Source of the DNA: Dugong dugon
Taxonomy: Eukaryota > Chordata > Mammalia > Sirenia > Dugongidae
DNA: 64,000 nt
Direction of reading: 5' to 3'
Assembly (NCBI GenBank): GCA_030035585.1
Contig: CM057482.1
Location: 41,211,501-41,275,500 of the forward strand
The translations under genes and the position numbers were made by a program. The stretch's first letter is position 1. The number at the start of each line of letters is the position of its first letter. Shown here piece by piece: positions 53,850-64,000 of this stretch. The notes under the pieces were generated by a model. That model saw nothing but the letters and a program-made list of their open reading frames with translations. It was not told where the DNA came from and ran no database searches.

Positions 53850-56800
53850 TTGCTTTTCATTCCACACGCTAAAGATTGTTATTTATGAAAAATATTCCAA
53901 TCCAAGTACTTGCAAAACTGCTTTTTTTCTTGACTGTAGTTTGGAATGAAGTATAACATCAGAACTCTGCTGCCGTATAGCTAAGAAACATGGAGTTCCT
54001 CAGGACAACAAGATGCTTACTTTTTGTTTTTTCCTTTTAAATCCACCCATATTTCAGAAAATGGGATTAAAGATGAAAACTGGCTTTCCTCTTTTGCTTA
54101 GCTAATCTTCCTATATATGGTTAGTATGTAGAGTTTTCCTGACATGGATCAGCTCCCGTGTTTTTGATTTCTCTACTTTTCTTTTTGTTTATAGTTTCTC
54201 TTCACTTTCTGCTAAGAAAAAAGTTTTAAGGTAACCAGCTGAGAAAATGCTGAATGCATGTCCCAATGTTTTTTGAACAACAAAGTTGTGAACAATTCTT
54301 ATGACAATCAATAAAATTCCTTTAAATATGAGCCTGGACCTACAAAATGCAATGATTCTTAAATAATACATTGCAGTGGGTTAATGTCTTATCTGTGGCC
54401 TACAAAACATTAGAAAAAAAATTAGTTTGTTGAGGGGAATTGATATGTCCCAAAGTCCTCATCCATTCTTGCCCGTTTTGTGATCTTACCATAAAACATG
54501 GTAAGATACAAGTTGGAGGTGGGGCAGAGGATCCTGAATGGTCAGAGATGAGAAACCAAGCTGCTTTACAAATATTTGCAGCTGCAGCATTCTGTAACTG
54601 TGTCGCTTTTTCAGTGGACTTCATAAAGGCAAATTCATAAGAGTTATTTTACCGTAAAAGGAAATCAGCTCTTGAAGTCCCGTTTCCCAAAGACCAAAAG
54701 AGACTGGATTACCACAGCCCTCCCTAAGGTACATAGCACAGACTTTTCCCTCCCCTCCCACGTCCTTATCCCAAAGAAAAGCGTTTTCCCACTAGATAAA
54801 ATAATTAAAAATATTCTCAAAGTAGAAAACAGAACGTTTATGGCTTCAATGCGAGCCTGTTTTCAGGAAAAAACCAATTTATTGTCTATTTACAGTTAAA
54901 GAGTCCAACAATTATGAAACTATCATATTTGGGATTTAATTGCAGTTGTTGATATATGAAAACAACTAAAGTGTATGACAGTAGTTGTGGGTTTTTTTTT
55001 TTTTTTTTTTTTTTTCAGTGTACCTCTTTGATTTGTTAACTAACTTCAGGGAATAATCCTTAAAACGCACAAGGCAACAGCCCAAGTAAAGTCGCTGGTT
55101 ATCTTTGAACTGGGAAACTTACTTTCCAAATCCTGTCTAGGTAAATTACCTTTCCAGCACAGGGTATTTCCTTTTAGGAGATTCCTTCGGAAGAGCCTTG
55201 GGGAATTGACTAACTTTTTAATGGTTCACTCAGATTAAGAGGAAGGAAATGCGAACTCCTCTGGGGGAGGCACCACTCTCTGCCGTCTGCATCCTGTAAT
55301 TCTTCCCAAGTCCGTGAATCATACTTTTAAGACTCCTTTTCAAGGGCATTGGTCTTCCTTTAAAAGAAGGCCAAAGAAGAAAAGACCAGGTTTAAAATAG
55401 GTCTCCATCAAGCCTTAGCCGTAAAAACAATTACATGAGTGTCTCGCTGTCCCCACGAGCCACCTCTCTCCTGCATCCTTCACCCGCATCATCTCTTCAC
55501 CACGCACCATGAATTACTGGATAACTTGCTTTGGTTTTAGAATTAAAGTGATGTCTGATATCATCGAAGTGTCTTTGAGCTATACTTCTGTTCCCCCTTT
55601 ACCATTACCGCCTGCCTTGGAATCTGATGTCACTTATCCTGTAAGAATTGGAACATCTGAGCCACCATCACAATATTTTTCAAAGTCTTTATAGCTAGGA
55701 ATCTAGCTTTTAAAATAAGATCTTCGTTAAAAAAAAAAAAAAAAAGAACTAATATACAGACAATTGTAGACTGTTTTTTTGCCTTTCCCGCAAAGGCACG
55801 GACACTCGGACAATAGTTTCAGCGATGGATAGAGTTTAACAAGATTGAAGCATTAGATCGTTCAAAAATTCTATAGACGTATGAAGGAACAAGAGCATCT
55901 TTCTAAAAGGTTTATTATGTCACAGTATCAATTACTTAATAAATAAATTATATTGTATTGAGCACCTACAAGTAGCGACTTCTATTATTTTTCAGCAATT
56001 GCCAAGAGTGGAAAAGCCCCTGTCAAAATGTGAAAAAAGATTACACAAAAGGAATTTAGATTGCATTTAAATTACCAGAGTGCTTGAAATTCCTTAATCT
56101 AAAAGGCTCCAGAAAACCAACATTTTGACAGTTTGAGGGTAACTCTTCTGGCAACAAACCGAATTACTTTGTGGTAAAAATGTGAACCAAAGTGATGTGT
56201 GATAGGCTTAGCCTTTATTTATCCCACTTAGTGTGAATATTCATATGTGTTGCTGCAGATGTATTAATGTATTTGATTACGCGATGCTGCCTCAGACCCC
56301 ACCGGTGATGGTGGATATTATATGTGTATGTGCATCGTGTTATCTTTCCAAAATCCTACAAAATCCTAACACCTCAAGGCTTTTGGACAAGTGATTGAAG
56401 ACCAAATACATTGACAAACAGAAAAAAAGAGAGAGAGAGAAGGGAGGGGGGAGAGAAAATAAAAGAATAGAAAACAAAACAAAACAGTTGAATTCTGTTT
56501 TATCCCTTCCCTGGTTTCTTGAGCGATACTAGTCCTAGATGTCCGTACAGATCCCCATTATCTTAGTGCTCACTTTTTATTGAAAATAATTAATTCAACA
56601 GTATAGTGCAAAAATCTAGCAATGTAATTGTGATGTCTACTCAGATATACCTTAAAGGTTTTTATATGAATGCCTACAACCTGCAGGTTGTTTCTGTAAG
56701 TATATTCCAACAGAGTACCCTGAAAAAGTTTTCCTTTCCTCTAAGCCATTAATGAGCGTGAATACATGATTCATTGCTTTAGAATGATAGGACATCAGGA

Positions 56801-56931
56801 ATGTTTCAAAGGCAAGTGTGCATTCAATTTTAGCAAATTTAGGTCCAAGGAAACAATCTGACTTAATCATATCTCCTAGGTTTAAATTTTAAACAGTATA
56901 TTTATACTCCTATGCATTTACCTCAATATGC
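53850..56931. other. Long unique stretch, candidate regulatory DNA at 55760-56340
   Basis: About 3 kb without recognised transposons. It contains a T-run of about 25 at 54990-55015, an A-run at 55729-55745 and a GA tract at 56420-56460. Text at 56160-56340 ('TACGCGATGCTGCCTCAGAC', 'AATGTATTTGATTACGCGAT') stands out as non-repetitive with two CpGs. Confidence 0.35.
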
Positions 56932-57222
56932 TTGTTGTTGTAGGTCCCTGACTCGTGGTGACCCCATGCACAACAGAACGAATACTAACCCATCCTGCAC
57001 CATCCTATGATGGGTTGTGGATTGGAACATTGTGATCTATAGGGTTTTCTTGGCTGATTTTCAGAAGTAGATTGCCAGACCTTTCTTTCTAGTCTATCTT
57101 AGTCTAGAAACTCTGCTGAAACCTGTTCAGCATCATAGCAAAATGTCAGTCTTACAGACAGACAGGTGGTGGTTGTATGTGAGGCGCATTGAGAATTCTA
57201 CCGGAGAATCATCAATGATCAA
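56932..57222 (-). mobile_element. tRNA-Gly-derived SINE, older copy
   Basis: Minus strand: 'GGTAGAATTCTC' head remnant, 'CCACCACCTGTCTGTCTG', 'GATGCTGAACAGGTTTCAGC', 'GAAAGGTCTGGCAATCTAC' and 'GACCTACAACAACAAG' tail. Its body matches 43033-43319, while the tRNA head is more decayed. Confidence 0.88.
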
Positions 57223-57389
57223 TGCCTTCTCAATACACTAAGATACCATTAAAATGCAAAAAACAAGGCACATCATTGTTTCTGTAGAAGATTTCCAAGC
57301 AATAATGTGCACCAGTAGACTAGGGTCCATTTAATTTGAGCTACATCTTTGGCTGTGAATCAGTGTCCCAGTTATACAGTCATTCAAAT

Positions 57390-57875
57390 AGGAAGTGTGA
57401 CTACTTATGCCAAGCCAGGGTATTTTCAGTCGCCTTATATGCTTGAGAAAGCTGGACGATAAAAAAGGAAGACCTAAGAAGAATTGATGCATTTGAATTA
57501 CAGTGTTGGCAGAGGATATTGAATATACCATGGACTGCCAGAAGAACTAATACATCTGTTTTGGAGGAAGTACAACCAGAGTGCTTCTTAGAAGCAAGAA
57601 TTGTGAGACTGTGTCTTGCTTACTTTGGACATGTTATCAGGAGGGACCAATCCTTGGAGAAGGAATCATGTTTTAGTAAAGTAGAGGCTGAGTGAAAAAG
57701 AGGAAGACCCTCAACGAGATGGACGGGCACAGTGGCTGCAACAATGGGCTCAAACACAGCAACGATTATGAGGATGGCACAGGACCGAGCAAGGTTTCTT
57801 TCTGTTATTCATGGGGTTGCTAGGAGTCGGAACTGACTCAAGGGCACCTAACAATGACAACAACAACAACAAAAA
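57390..57875 (+). mobile_element. RTE LINE, 5'-truncated
   Basis: C-terminal coding text in broken frames ('atgccaagccagggtatttt', 'gttatcaggagggaccaatc', 'acgagatggacgggcacagt') and the 3' end 'GGGCACCTAACAATGACAAC' with an extended (CAA)n tail. Confidence 0.93.
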
Positions 57876-58680
57876 GTGGCAATAACAATAGCTCTCTCAC
57901 AGAACTGATGGGCTGATCATAGGAATTAAGTCAATGTTCGGAAGGTCTCAGTCTGTGTTAGCTTCTGCCTCCTCACACAATGGGAATGGCAAGTTTAGCA
58001 GAGGACAAAATTTCTATTGACCAGTTAATTTCATCACATGTTGCTTATATGTGAATTTTTTCAGAGGGCTAAACCAGGTGAGTGGGTGATAGTTTTGAAT
58101 AAAGTATTCTTGGAGGCCTTGAGATGTTTTAGAGTAAGAAAACAGCTTTCATTGTAAAATGTTTCTTTAATTCTGTGAGGACAATTAAGACACGTGAGGC
58201 TAAGAATTTAAAGCATAGTGAAGAATTTCTGGATGAAATAATAGAAGGAAAGGAAGGAAGAAGGATGGAAAGAAGAAGGAACAAAAAAAAAAAAAAAAGA
58301 AAGAAAGAAATTTAAGTCTGCAGCTGTCCGCATTAAAGTGTTTCCCAATGCTTGAGAATTCTTGAAAGAAAAGATGTCATAGGCAAATTCTCATATTCTA
58401 AAACTGTAATCCAAATGCATAAAAGCATAAATTTAAATCTAAATTATTTGGGAGAAAATATTGAAATACCTGGTATTTTTATTTAGAGCTTGAATCTATA
58501 GAAATCTTTTATATTACACAGATCCATATTACAGAGATTATACGTACAAATATTTTATTACTTATGCATAAAACATATGATTTGTTGGAGGATTTAAACT
58601 ATGGCTTTTTCAGGTATCACTGTGCCTTGATTGCTCTGAGTATTGGCTTTCTGACAAGGTTTGGAATGAAGCCATTTTTA
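57876..58680. other. Unique sequence; GA-rich tract at 58232-58312
   Basis: 'GAAGGAAAGGAAGGAAGAAG' and an A-run followed by (GAAA)n. No gene seen. Confidence 0.45.
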
Positions 58681-59170
58681 TTAATTTAGTTATTTTTGCT
58701 GATATAAAAGGCCGTCTATCATGTTAATGATGTATCGGTCTGCAGTCCCACCGAACAATAATTACAGAATGTTCCTAATAGTAAATCATTTGTCACAATC
58801 ACAGCTCAGTACAACAACCTTTTGTTGAGCAGTGGAAGACATTATCTGAATAGAAATACACCTTTATGGGAGCCGATTAGAAGGCACCTCATCTCATACC
58901 AAGCCATCCAGCAAAACCCTGTGAGTTTCAAGTCTGAAATGTCCTTTCCAAAAATCTCAACTCAGTAAGGTACACTGTGTACTGCAAAATTTCCTTCAGT
59001 CTTGGCCTATCTGGTATGATGGGCCTGGAACATTCTACTGAGGAGAGATTAGACAAGGTTCCACAAGAACCTAAAAAGAAAATTCCTCTGAAAAAGTGGA
59101 GAAACAAAATGATCAGAAAAAGAAAATTTAAAAAGTTTTCCTTCCTTCTTATGTTTAGCAAGAACTGAAC
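58681..59170. other. Unique sequence, candidate conserved element
   Basis: Text such as 'AAAGGCCGTCTATCATGTTA', 'ATGATGTATCGGTCTGCAGT' and 'ACAATAATTACAGAATG' is non-repetitive with homeodomain-like TAAT cores. A 63-codon Lys-rich frame at 58977-59168 has no motif. Confidence 0.35.
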
Positions 59171-59329
59171 CCAGAAAGGATATAATACCCAAAAGGTAAA
59201 ACTGGGGCTAACAAACGGATACCTTTATCTAAATTAAGTAAAAGTTTCATCAACAGAATAACTGTCAGACTCCTTTGTAAAGGAATCTTTATAAAGATTT
59301 GCAACTAGATTTCAGTAATTCTTGAGTAG

Positions 59330-59543
59330 TATTTATATTTAACAAATGTGTACATTTATTCACTGTGTCTATGTGTAGGGCACTGTTAAGCATCTAATGT
59401 GTATTAATTTCTTTCACAGTTCCACAAACTTTGATATTGGCTTCGTTTTAGAGATAAGGCAAGTGAGACACAAAGTGTTCAAGTCAGACAGCTGTAAACT
59501 GTGGAGCTAAAGAGCTTAAAACCATACTATGCTGTGTCCTACC
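59330..59543 (-). repeat. MIR
   Basis: 'tatgtgtagggcactgttaa', 'ttttagagataaggcaagtg' and 'gtcagacagctgtaaactg' match antisense MIR. The SINE at 59544 lies at its edge. Confidence 0.72.
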
Positions 59544-59743
59544 CAACCAAACCCCCTGCCGTTTAGTCTAGTTGGACTCACAGTGACCCTGTAGGACAGA
59601 ATAGAACTGCCTCATACGTTTTCCAAGGCTGGACATCTTTACAGAAGCCGACTGCCACATCTTTGTCCCAAGGAACGGCTGGTGGGTTCAAACCCACCTT
59701 TTGGTTTGCAGCTGAGTGCTTTAACCACTGTGCCACCAGGGCT
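59544..59743 (-). mobile_element. Afrotherian SINE, long variant
   Basis: Antisense ('tttagtctagttggactcac', 'catctttacagaagccgact', 'gtgccaccagggctcct'). Confidence 0.94.
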
Positions 59744-60067
59744 CCTTTCTGTGTCGTAATGGGAACAGAAATGGATTATTTCTCGGATTTGGCCATTTTC
59801 AAACCCTAACTGGATTATAGAGGTAGCCCAGTGATCTAAAGCAACATCATTTGTTAAGCACACGCACATAGTGATTTTTGGTGAGATGATGCTAACCATG
59901 CTAAATAGGCAACAGTATCCCCATTTCGTAGAGCAAGTAACCAAACTTCTAAAGAGGGAAAGCAAAATTTCAGTATAGGTCCTTTGACATGAAACTTGCA
60001 CTACTGTAGCACTGTGTGCCCCCCTCCCCCATTCTGTATGACACGCTGCAGTGTAGCTGTTAATGGG

Positions 60068-60273
60068 AATCTCTGGGTGGTGCAAACAGATGGTTAACAT
60101 CCTCTGCTGCTAACCTAAAGACTGGAGGTTCGAGTCCATCCAGATGCACCTTGGAAGAAAAGTCTGGCAATCTAGTTCCAAAACATCAGCCACTGAAAAC
60201 CCTATGGAGCACATTTCTACTCTGACACACGTGGGATTGCTATGAGGTGGGGTTGACTGGATATCGACTGGAA
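60068..60273 (+). mobile_element. Afrotherian SINE, second subtype
   Basis: 'AATCTCTGGGTGGTGCAAAC' head, 'GGAAGAAAAGTCTGGCAATC' middle. Flanks 'AGCTGTTAATGGG' (60055-60067) and 'AGCTGTTACTGGG' (60274-60286), one mismatch. Confidence 0.95.
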
Positions 60274-60286
60274 AGCTGTTACTGGG

Positions 60287-61289
60287 TAACAGTTGTGTAT
60301 AGCTGTGCTTGAGTGACTGGTTTTTGTAACAGTTTTATCCACACCCCAGGTCCACAGATTTTGTGGAAAAAGAAAAAAAGAGAAATCTTCCTTTTAAGAG
60401 TATGCTCTTCTATATTTTATTTTCTAAAAATATGAATTCTTGGTTAGAAATTTTATACAGAATAGACTGGAATAAGTGTAAATACAATAGGAAATTCTAA
60501 AACACTAGTTCACTAAGCCCAGTAACTTGAAAATAGCTTCAAGATCAATTTAAATGTGTGTATGTTTGGGGGAAGGGATTTCCTAAACTATGAAATGCTT
60601 CTAAAAGACCTTGTTGCACAATAAAGATGTTTTCTTAAATATCAGCGATGGAAATTGTTCTAGAAGTTTATGCAAAGGGAAATATCATGGAGTGCAAAGT
60701 GTTGGCCCATGGTTTCCAAATTTCTTTGGGTTTTAGAAAGCCACAAATAAAGCTCTTGTTTTTTGATTGCTGAAAGTGAATTTGGAAGCCTCAAAGTAGC
60801 ATTAAATGGCATAACTCTTATGTGCCCTTCACCCCAGGCGTTTATCACTTCTTATAATGTCTAAAGTTCCGTTAGACATATCCAAGAACTCCAACAGCCA
60901 TGTTATGCTTGCATTTCTAGTATCAAATACAACATAACGATTAACTACTATAGTAAAATGCACAGTCTTATAGATTCTTCACAGTCACTGATAATAGCAT
61001 GAAGGAGCCATTGGCCAAAACTTGAAATTATTGCACCAGCGGTTTGGTCTCTGCCAAGCTCTTACAGCCTCCTTCCCTCGCCTTCGCAAACTAACCTGCA
61101 TGTGGAACTCATAGCTGCCTCTGGAACCAGGTTCACACACAGCCATCCTTGACATAGCACTGTTTTTCCAAAGGGGAGAAAGTCCTTCAAAAAAAAAAAA
61201 AAAAAATCAAATGGCTTCCTCTTGCCCCAACCCCGCTGTCCCCTACCCCTATGTTCTGTCCAGAAGAAAAATCCCTCAGCCGCAATGGT
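60287..61289. other. No recognised feature
   Basis: Unique AT-rich sequence with an A-run near 61185-61206. Confidence 0.35.
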
Positions 61290-61560
61290 TGTTTTTATTA
61301 AATTCTCCTCAATAAAAAGCTCAGGCAGGATTTATTAGGTACTCAGGGCGGACGTTTAGTATTTCGCCAGTTATTAAGTGAAAATCAATAGAAAACAAAG
61401 AAAATGGAAGTCACTGCACTGTTAGCGCACCGTTGTCCCCCAGATATTATGTCGGCTGTCTTGTAGATTCATGACAGACGAAAGAGGCCGGGAGAGAACT
61501 TTCTGCTTACATTGCAGGACCCAAAGTGGGGTTATTCATTAGACCAGGCAGCTGGCCAGA
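61290..61560. promoter_or_regulatory. Candidate conserved non-coding element
   Basis: 'TTTATTAAATTCTCCTCAAT', 'GGACGTTTAGTATTTCGCCA', 'GTTAGCGCACCGTTGTCCCC' and 'GGTTATTCATTAGACCAGGC' are non-repetitive and keep CpGs in an AT-rich setting. This is a pattern judgement only. Confidence 0.35.
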
Positions 61561-61950
61561 TGGATTTCCAGTTCAGTTTTACCATTTATCTTTAAAACGC
61601 CTGTATCGAGTGAGAAAGAACACTGATATTATGTGATATCAATGGCAGGTTTATGTATCTAAATCAGGATTTATTGTTAAAGACCTTTTTTTCTCAAGAA
61701 ATACCATTTCACTGGAAGAAAATAATAGCTAAAACCTTGTCAAAGGTAACCTTTCATGCTGTCCACGCACTGCTGGCTGTAAAACAAATAGAACCCAGTA
61801 TATAAATAGTTTTAACCACATCTTTACAAATCATTTCTTCTGAATCTGTTTCCCCCATTTCAATATTTTTTTTAATGCCGTGAACATGATTTTGGGTCTT
61901 CCGATGTCTTCTCGGCAGTAATTTAACTCTAAATAATGTCAGCCTTTTTT

Positions 61951-62259
61951 TTAATTGCGTTTAGAAGCTTTCACTGGTTTATGTCCTTCTGTGGAATGCT
62001 GCTTTTTTTTCCCCCAAAAAGCATTCTTTTGAAAAACAAAGGGATCTGCTGTTGTTCTCTCCCTGGCCTTTGAATGAGATTTAGAGTCAAAAACACCGAT
62101 TCTTTTGTTTTTTTTTTTGTCAAGTACTTCAGTGTCTTCAAAAGCAGGGATGCCTTTTCCTTTCCCTTGAATTGACTTTTTCGGGAGCTTCCAGTTTTTC
62201 GATTCCTTCACATCTGAGCGACAGATTGACAGTGAACTCGGATCAGATCGAATCTTCAG
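61951..62259 (-). other. Met-less open frame, Lys-rich; possible terminal exon or chance
   Basis: On the minus strand a frame of 102 codons runs from just after a TGA at 62260-62262 to a TAA at 61951-61953 with no ATG. It is rich in Lys and Ser/Thr, with segments such as 'KKSIQGKGKGIPAFEDTEVL' and 'TTADPFVFQKNAFWGKKKQH'. An AG lies directly before codon 1 of the frame but the upstream pyrimidine tract is weak. If real it would be a last exon. If not, it is chance openness in A-rich DNA. I do not recognise the protein. Confidence 0.3.
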
Positions 62260-62999
62260 TCAATCCTACTAAGTAAAATAGCCAAACATCAGGGTGAACT
62301 GTTGTACCCTCTTCATAAATAGCTCTCAAAAAAGGATACAATCCATATATTTATAAAACGTCATTAGTGACACTTTCTGATTGGGAGACAAATTACATCT
62401 GAGTTTTTGATTGAATTTGCTGCTAATATGAAATTGTGAACCTATTTTTAAACTACCTTATTTTTAGTGTGTTTTTTAAAATTTATGTTTGAGGGGAAAA
62501 AATCAGGTAAATTTAGCTTTATACAAATCAGTATTAGACCAGACACATAGTTATTTAAAGATTAAAATTCACTAGTAAGTGGCACCAATTTAGAAAAATT
62601 CTCTAGACATCAATTTAAGCTTTTTGATCCCATGGAACAAAAGTGATTTTAAACTGCAGAGTAAGACAACAGAAATATAAAGTGGCTTGTAAAATATTTG
62701 TTCCCTGATATTTTTATCTAACTAGGTACATTCTTCAATCAAGTCAAAGAGATCAATTTTACTGGAAATCCCTTCTTGGTTTTTTTTTTTTTTTTTTTTT
62801 TTTTTTTCCTATTTAGCTGTTGACATCCTTTTTCTTTTTTTTAATCTGTGTTGGCGACCTAAATTGCATTTGCCACGTAGGTTCCATCCTCAAATAAAAA
62901 GATGGGAAAGACTTGCTAATTTTTCTGCTTCTTTAGAAAAGTCATTCTAAACTCCCACGTGTATTTATGTGTGTGTTCTTGAACCTATTGATGGGGAAG
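62260..62999. other. Unique sequence with a T28 run
   Basis: T-run at 62780-62807. No gene or clear repeat otherwise. Confidence 0.4.
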
Positions 63000-63195
63000 A
63001 AATAAAGGGTAGTGGTTAAAGAAATGCTCTGGAACTAAATTGCACAAGTTCAAATCCCAGCTCTGTCACTTACTGGCTATAAGGTTTTGGCATGTTATTA
63101 TTGGCCTATGCCTCAGTTTTCTCATCTGTATAATGAGGATAACGCAGAATATATTTCTTACAGATTTCTTGTCAGGAATAAATGGATCAATATAT
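63000..63195 (+). repeat. MIR
   Basis: 'gtagtggttaaagaaatgct', 'agttcaaatcccagctctgt', 'cctcagttttctcatctgta' and 'aatgaggataacgcag' give a clear sense MIR. Confidence 0.92.
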
Positions 63196-63391
63196 GCCAC
63201 GTTCATAGACTATTGCTTGCTTGATATTAATTCTTCAAAGTACTAGTGTTCAAAATAAAGAACTTAGCATTTCCCATTCTGATGTTTTGGTTTTTTAACA
63301 AAGTGGCATGTAGACCTCTTGGGGATTATATTTATTGACTATTCTCCTATTTTCTGGTGTGTTTGGACACTGCAGAAGTACTTAAATTTTT

Positions 63392-63877
63392 TTTTAAATT
63401 GTACTTCAGGTGAAGGCTTACAGAACAAATAGTTTCTCATGAAACAGTAGTACACATATTGTTTTATGACATTGGTTAACAACCCCACAACATGTCAACC
63501 CTCTCCCTTCTCGACCTTTTTTTTTTCTGGTGAAAATGTATGTAGCCAAAGATACAGCATTTCAAAAATTTCTACATGCACAATTCAGTGACATCGACTA
63601 CCCTCTTCCAATTGTGCTGTTATTCTCACTTTAGATGAAGGCTTACAGAACAAAAGTTTCTCATTTAACAGTTACTACACATGCTGCCCTATGACAATGG
63701 TTAACAACCTCACAACACATCAACACTACCCTTACTCAACCTTGGGTTCCCTATCACCAGCTTCCTTGTCCCCTTCTACCTTCTGGCCCTTGTCCCTGGA
63801 CTGCTGTACCTCATTAGTGCCATTTAGTTTTATGGGGCTGTCCACTCCCAGGCTGAACAGTGAACCTCGGAGGTGAA
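63392..63877 (-). mobile_element. L1 3' end (3' UTR type B) with duplicated terminus
   Basis: Antisense of 42500-42970. Both terminal copies are present ('GTGAAGGCTTACAGAACAAA' at about 63411 and 'GATGAAGGCTTACAGAACAA' at about 63635). Flanks 'GAAGTACTTAAATTTTT' (63375-63391) and 'GAAGTAATAAATTTTT' (63878-63893) look like a target duplication. Confidence 0.9.
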
Positions 63878-64000
63878 GAAGTAATAAATTTTTAAGGCTC
63901 AGGTATAATTAGAATCCTAGTTAGCCAAAAATTTGTATTAAATAAATTTGCTTTAAAAAAATCCCTTTTTGTGGTCTCAACATTCAATCTGAAAACTAAT

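Noticed and set aside
43250-60000. CRISPR-like regularly spaced repeats from the many SINEs
   Set aside because: Spacing is irregular, copies occur on both strands and each has its own target duplication.
59639-60100. 153-codon minus-strand open frame
   Set aside because: It runs from inside one SINE, through unique sequence, into another SINE, with no motif.

Overview
The window looks like nuclear DNA of an afrotherian mammal, most probably an elephant or a close paenungulate relative. The main evidence is about thirty copies of short tRNA-derived SINEs whose bodies carry the motif 'CTATGAGTCGGAATCGACTC', plus an RTE (BovB-like) LINE and L1 elements whose 3' UTRs I associate with elephant. 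This species call rests on recognising repeat families, not on a database search. I see no host protein-coding gene, rRNA, functional tRNA or CRISPR array. The DNA is AT-rich intergenic or intronic sequence in which most of the recognisable material is transposon-derived.

Layout. 1-3139: 5' part of a full-length L1 on the minus strand, with a GC-rich 5' UTR holding two 266-bp tandem monomers, an intact-looking ORF1 and a long inter-ORF spacer; ORF2 lies beyond the left edge. 3140-10530: L2/MIR relics, an MLT1-type LTR, SINEs and a fused SINE-RTE insertion. 10530-17240: one old antisense L1 split by a SINE, an RTE copy, a younger L1 3' end and a solo LTR, most with visible target-site duplications (TSDs). 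17240-27840: L2, MIR, MER5-type, RTE and LTR fragments, including a solo LTR inside an RTE copy. 27840-30660: mostly unique sequence. 30660-36310: SINE clusters, tandem MIRs and an LTR carrying two SINEs. 36419-39850: a decayed hAT DNA transposon encoding a ZMYM1-like transposase. 40550-47350: L1 3' ends, a tRNA-Gly-derived SINE, L2/MIR and a small hAT element. 47350-63390: mainly unique sequence with scattered repeats and several stretches that read like conserved non-coding elements, plus an unexplained Met-less open frame at 61951-62259. 63392-63877: another L1 3' end.

How the parts relate. Three SINE types with different heads end in a tail resembling the RTE 3' end, which suggests the RTE machinery mobilises them. 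The nested insertions give a relative order: L2/MIR and old L1 first, then RTE, LTRs and younger L1, with SINEs throughout. The items most worth a second look are the hAT transposase relic, the SINE-RTE chimera, the monomeric L1 promoter and the Met-less open frame.
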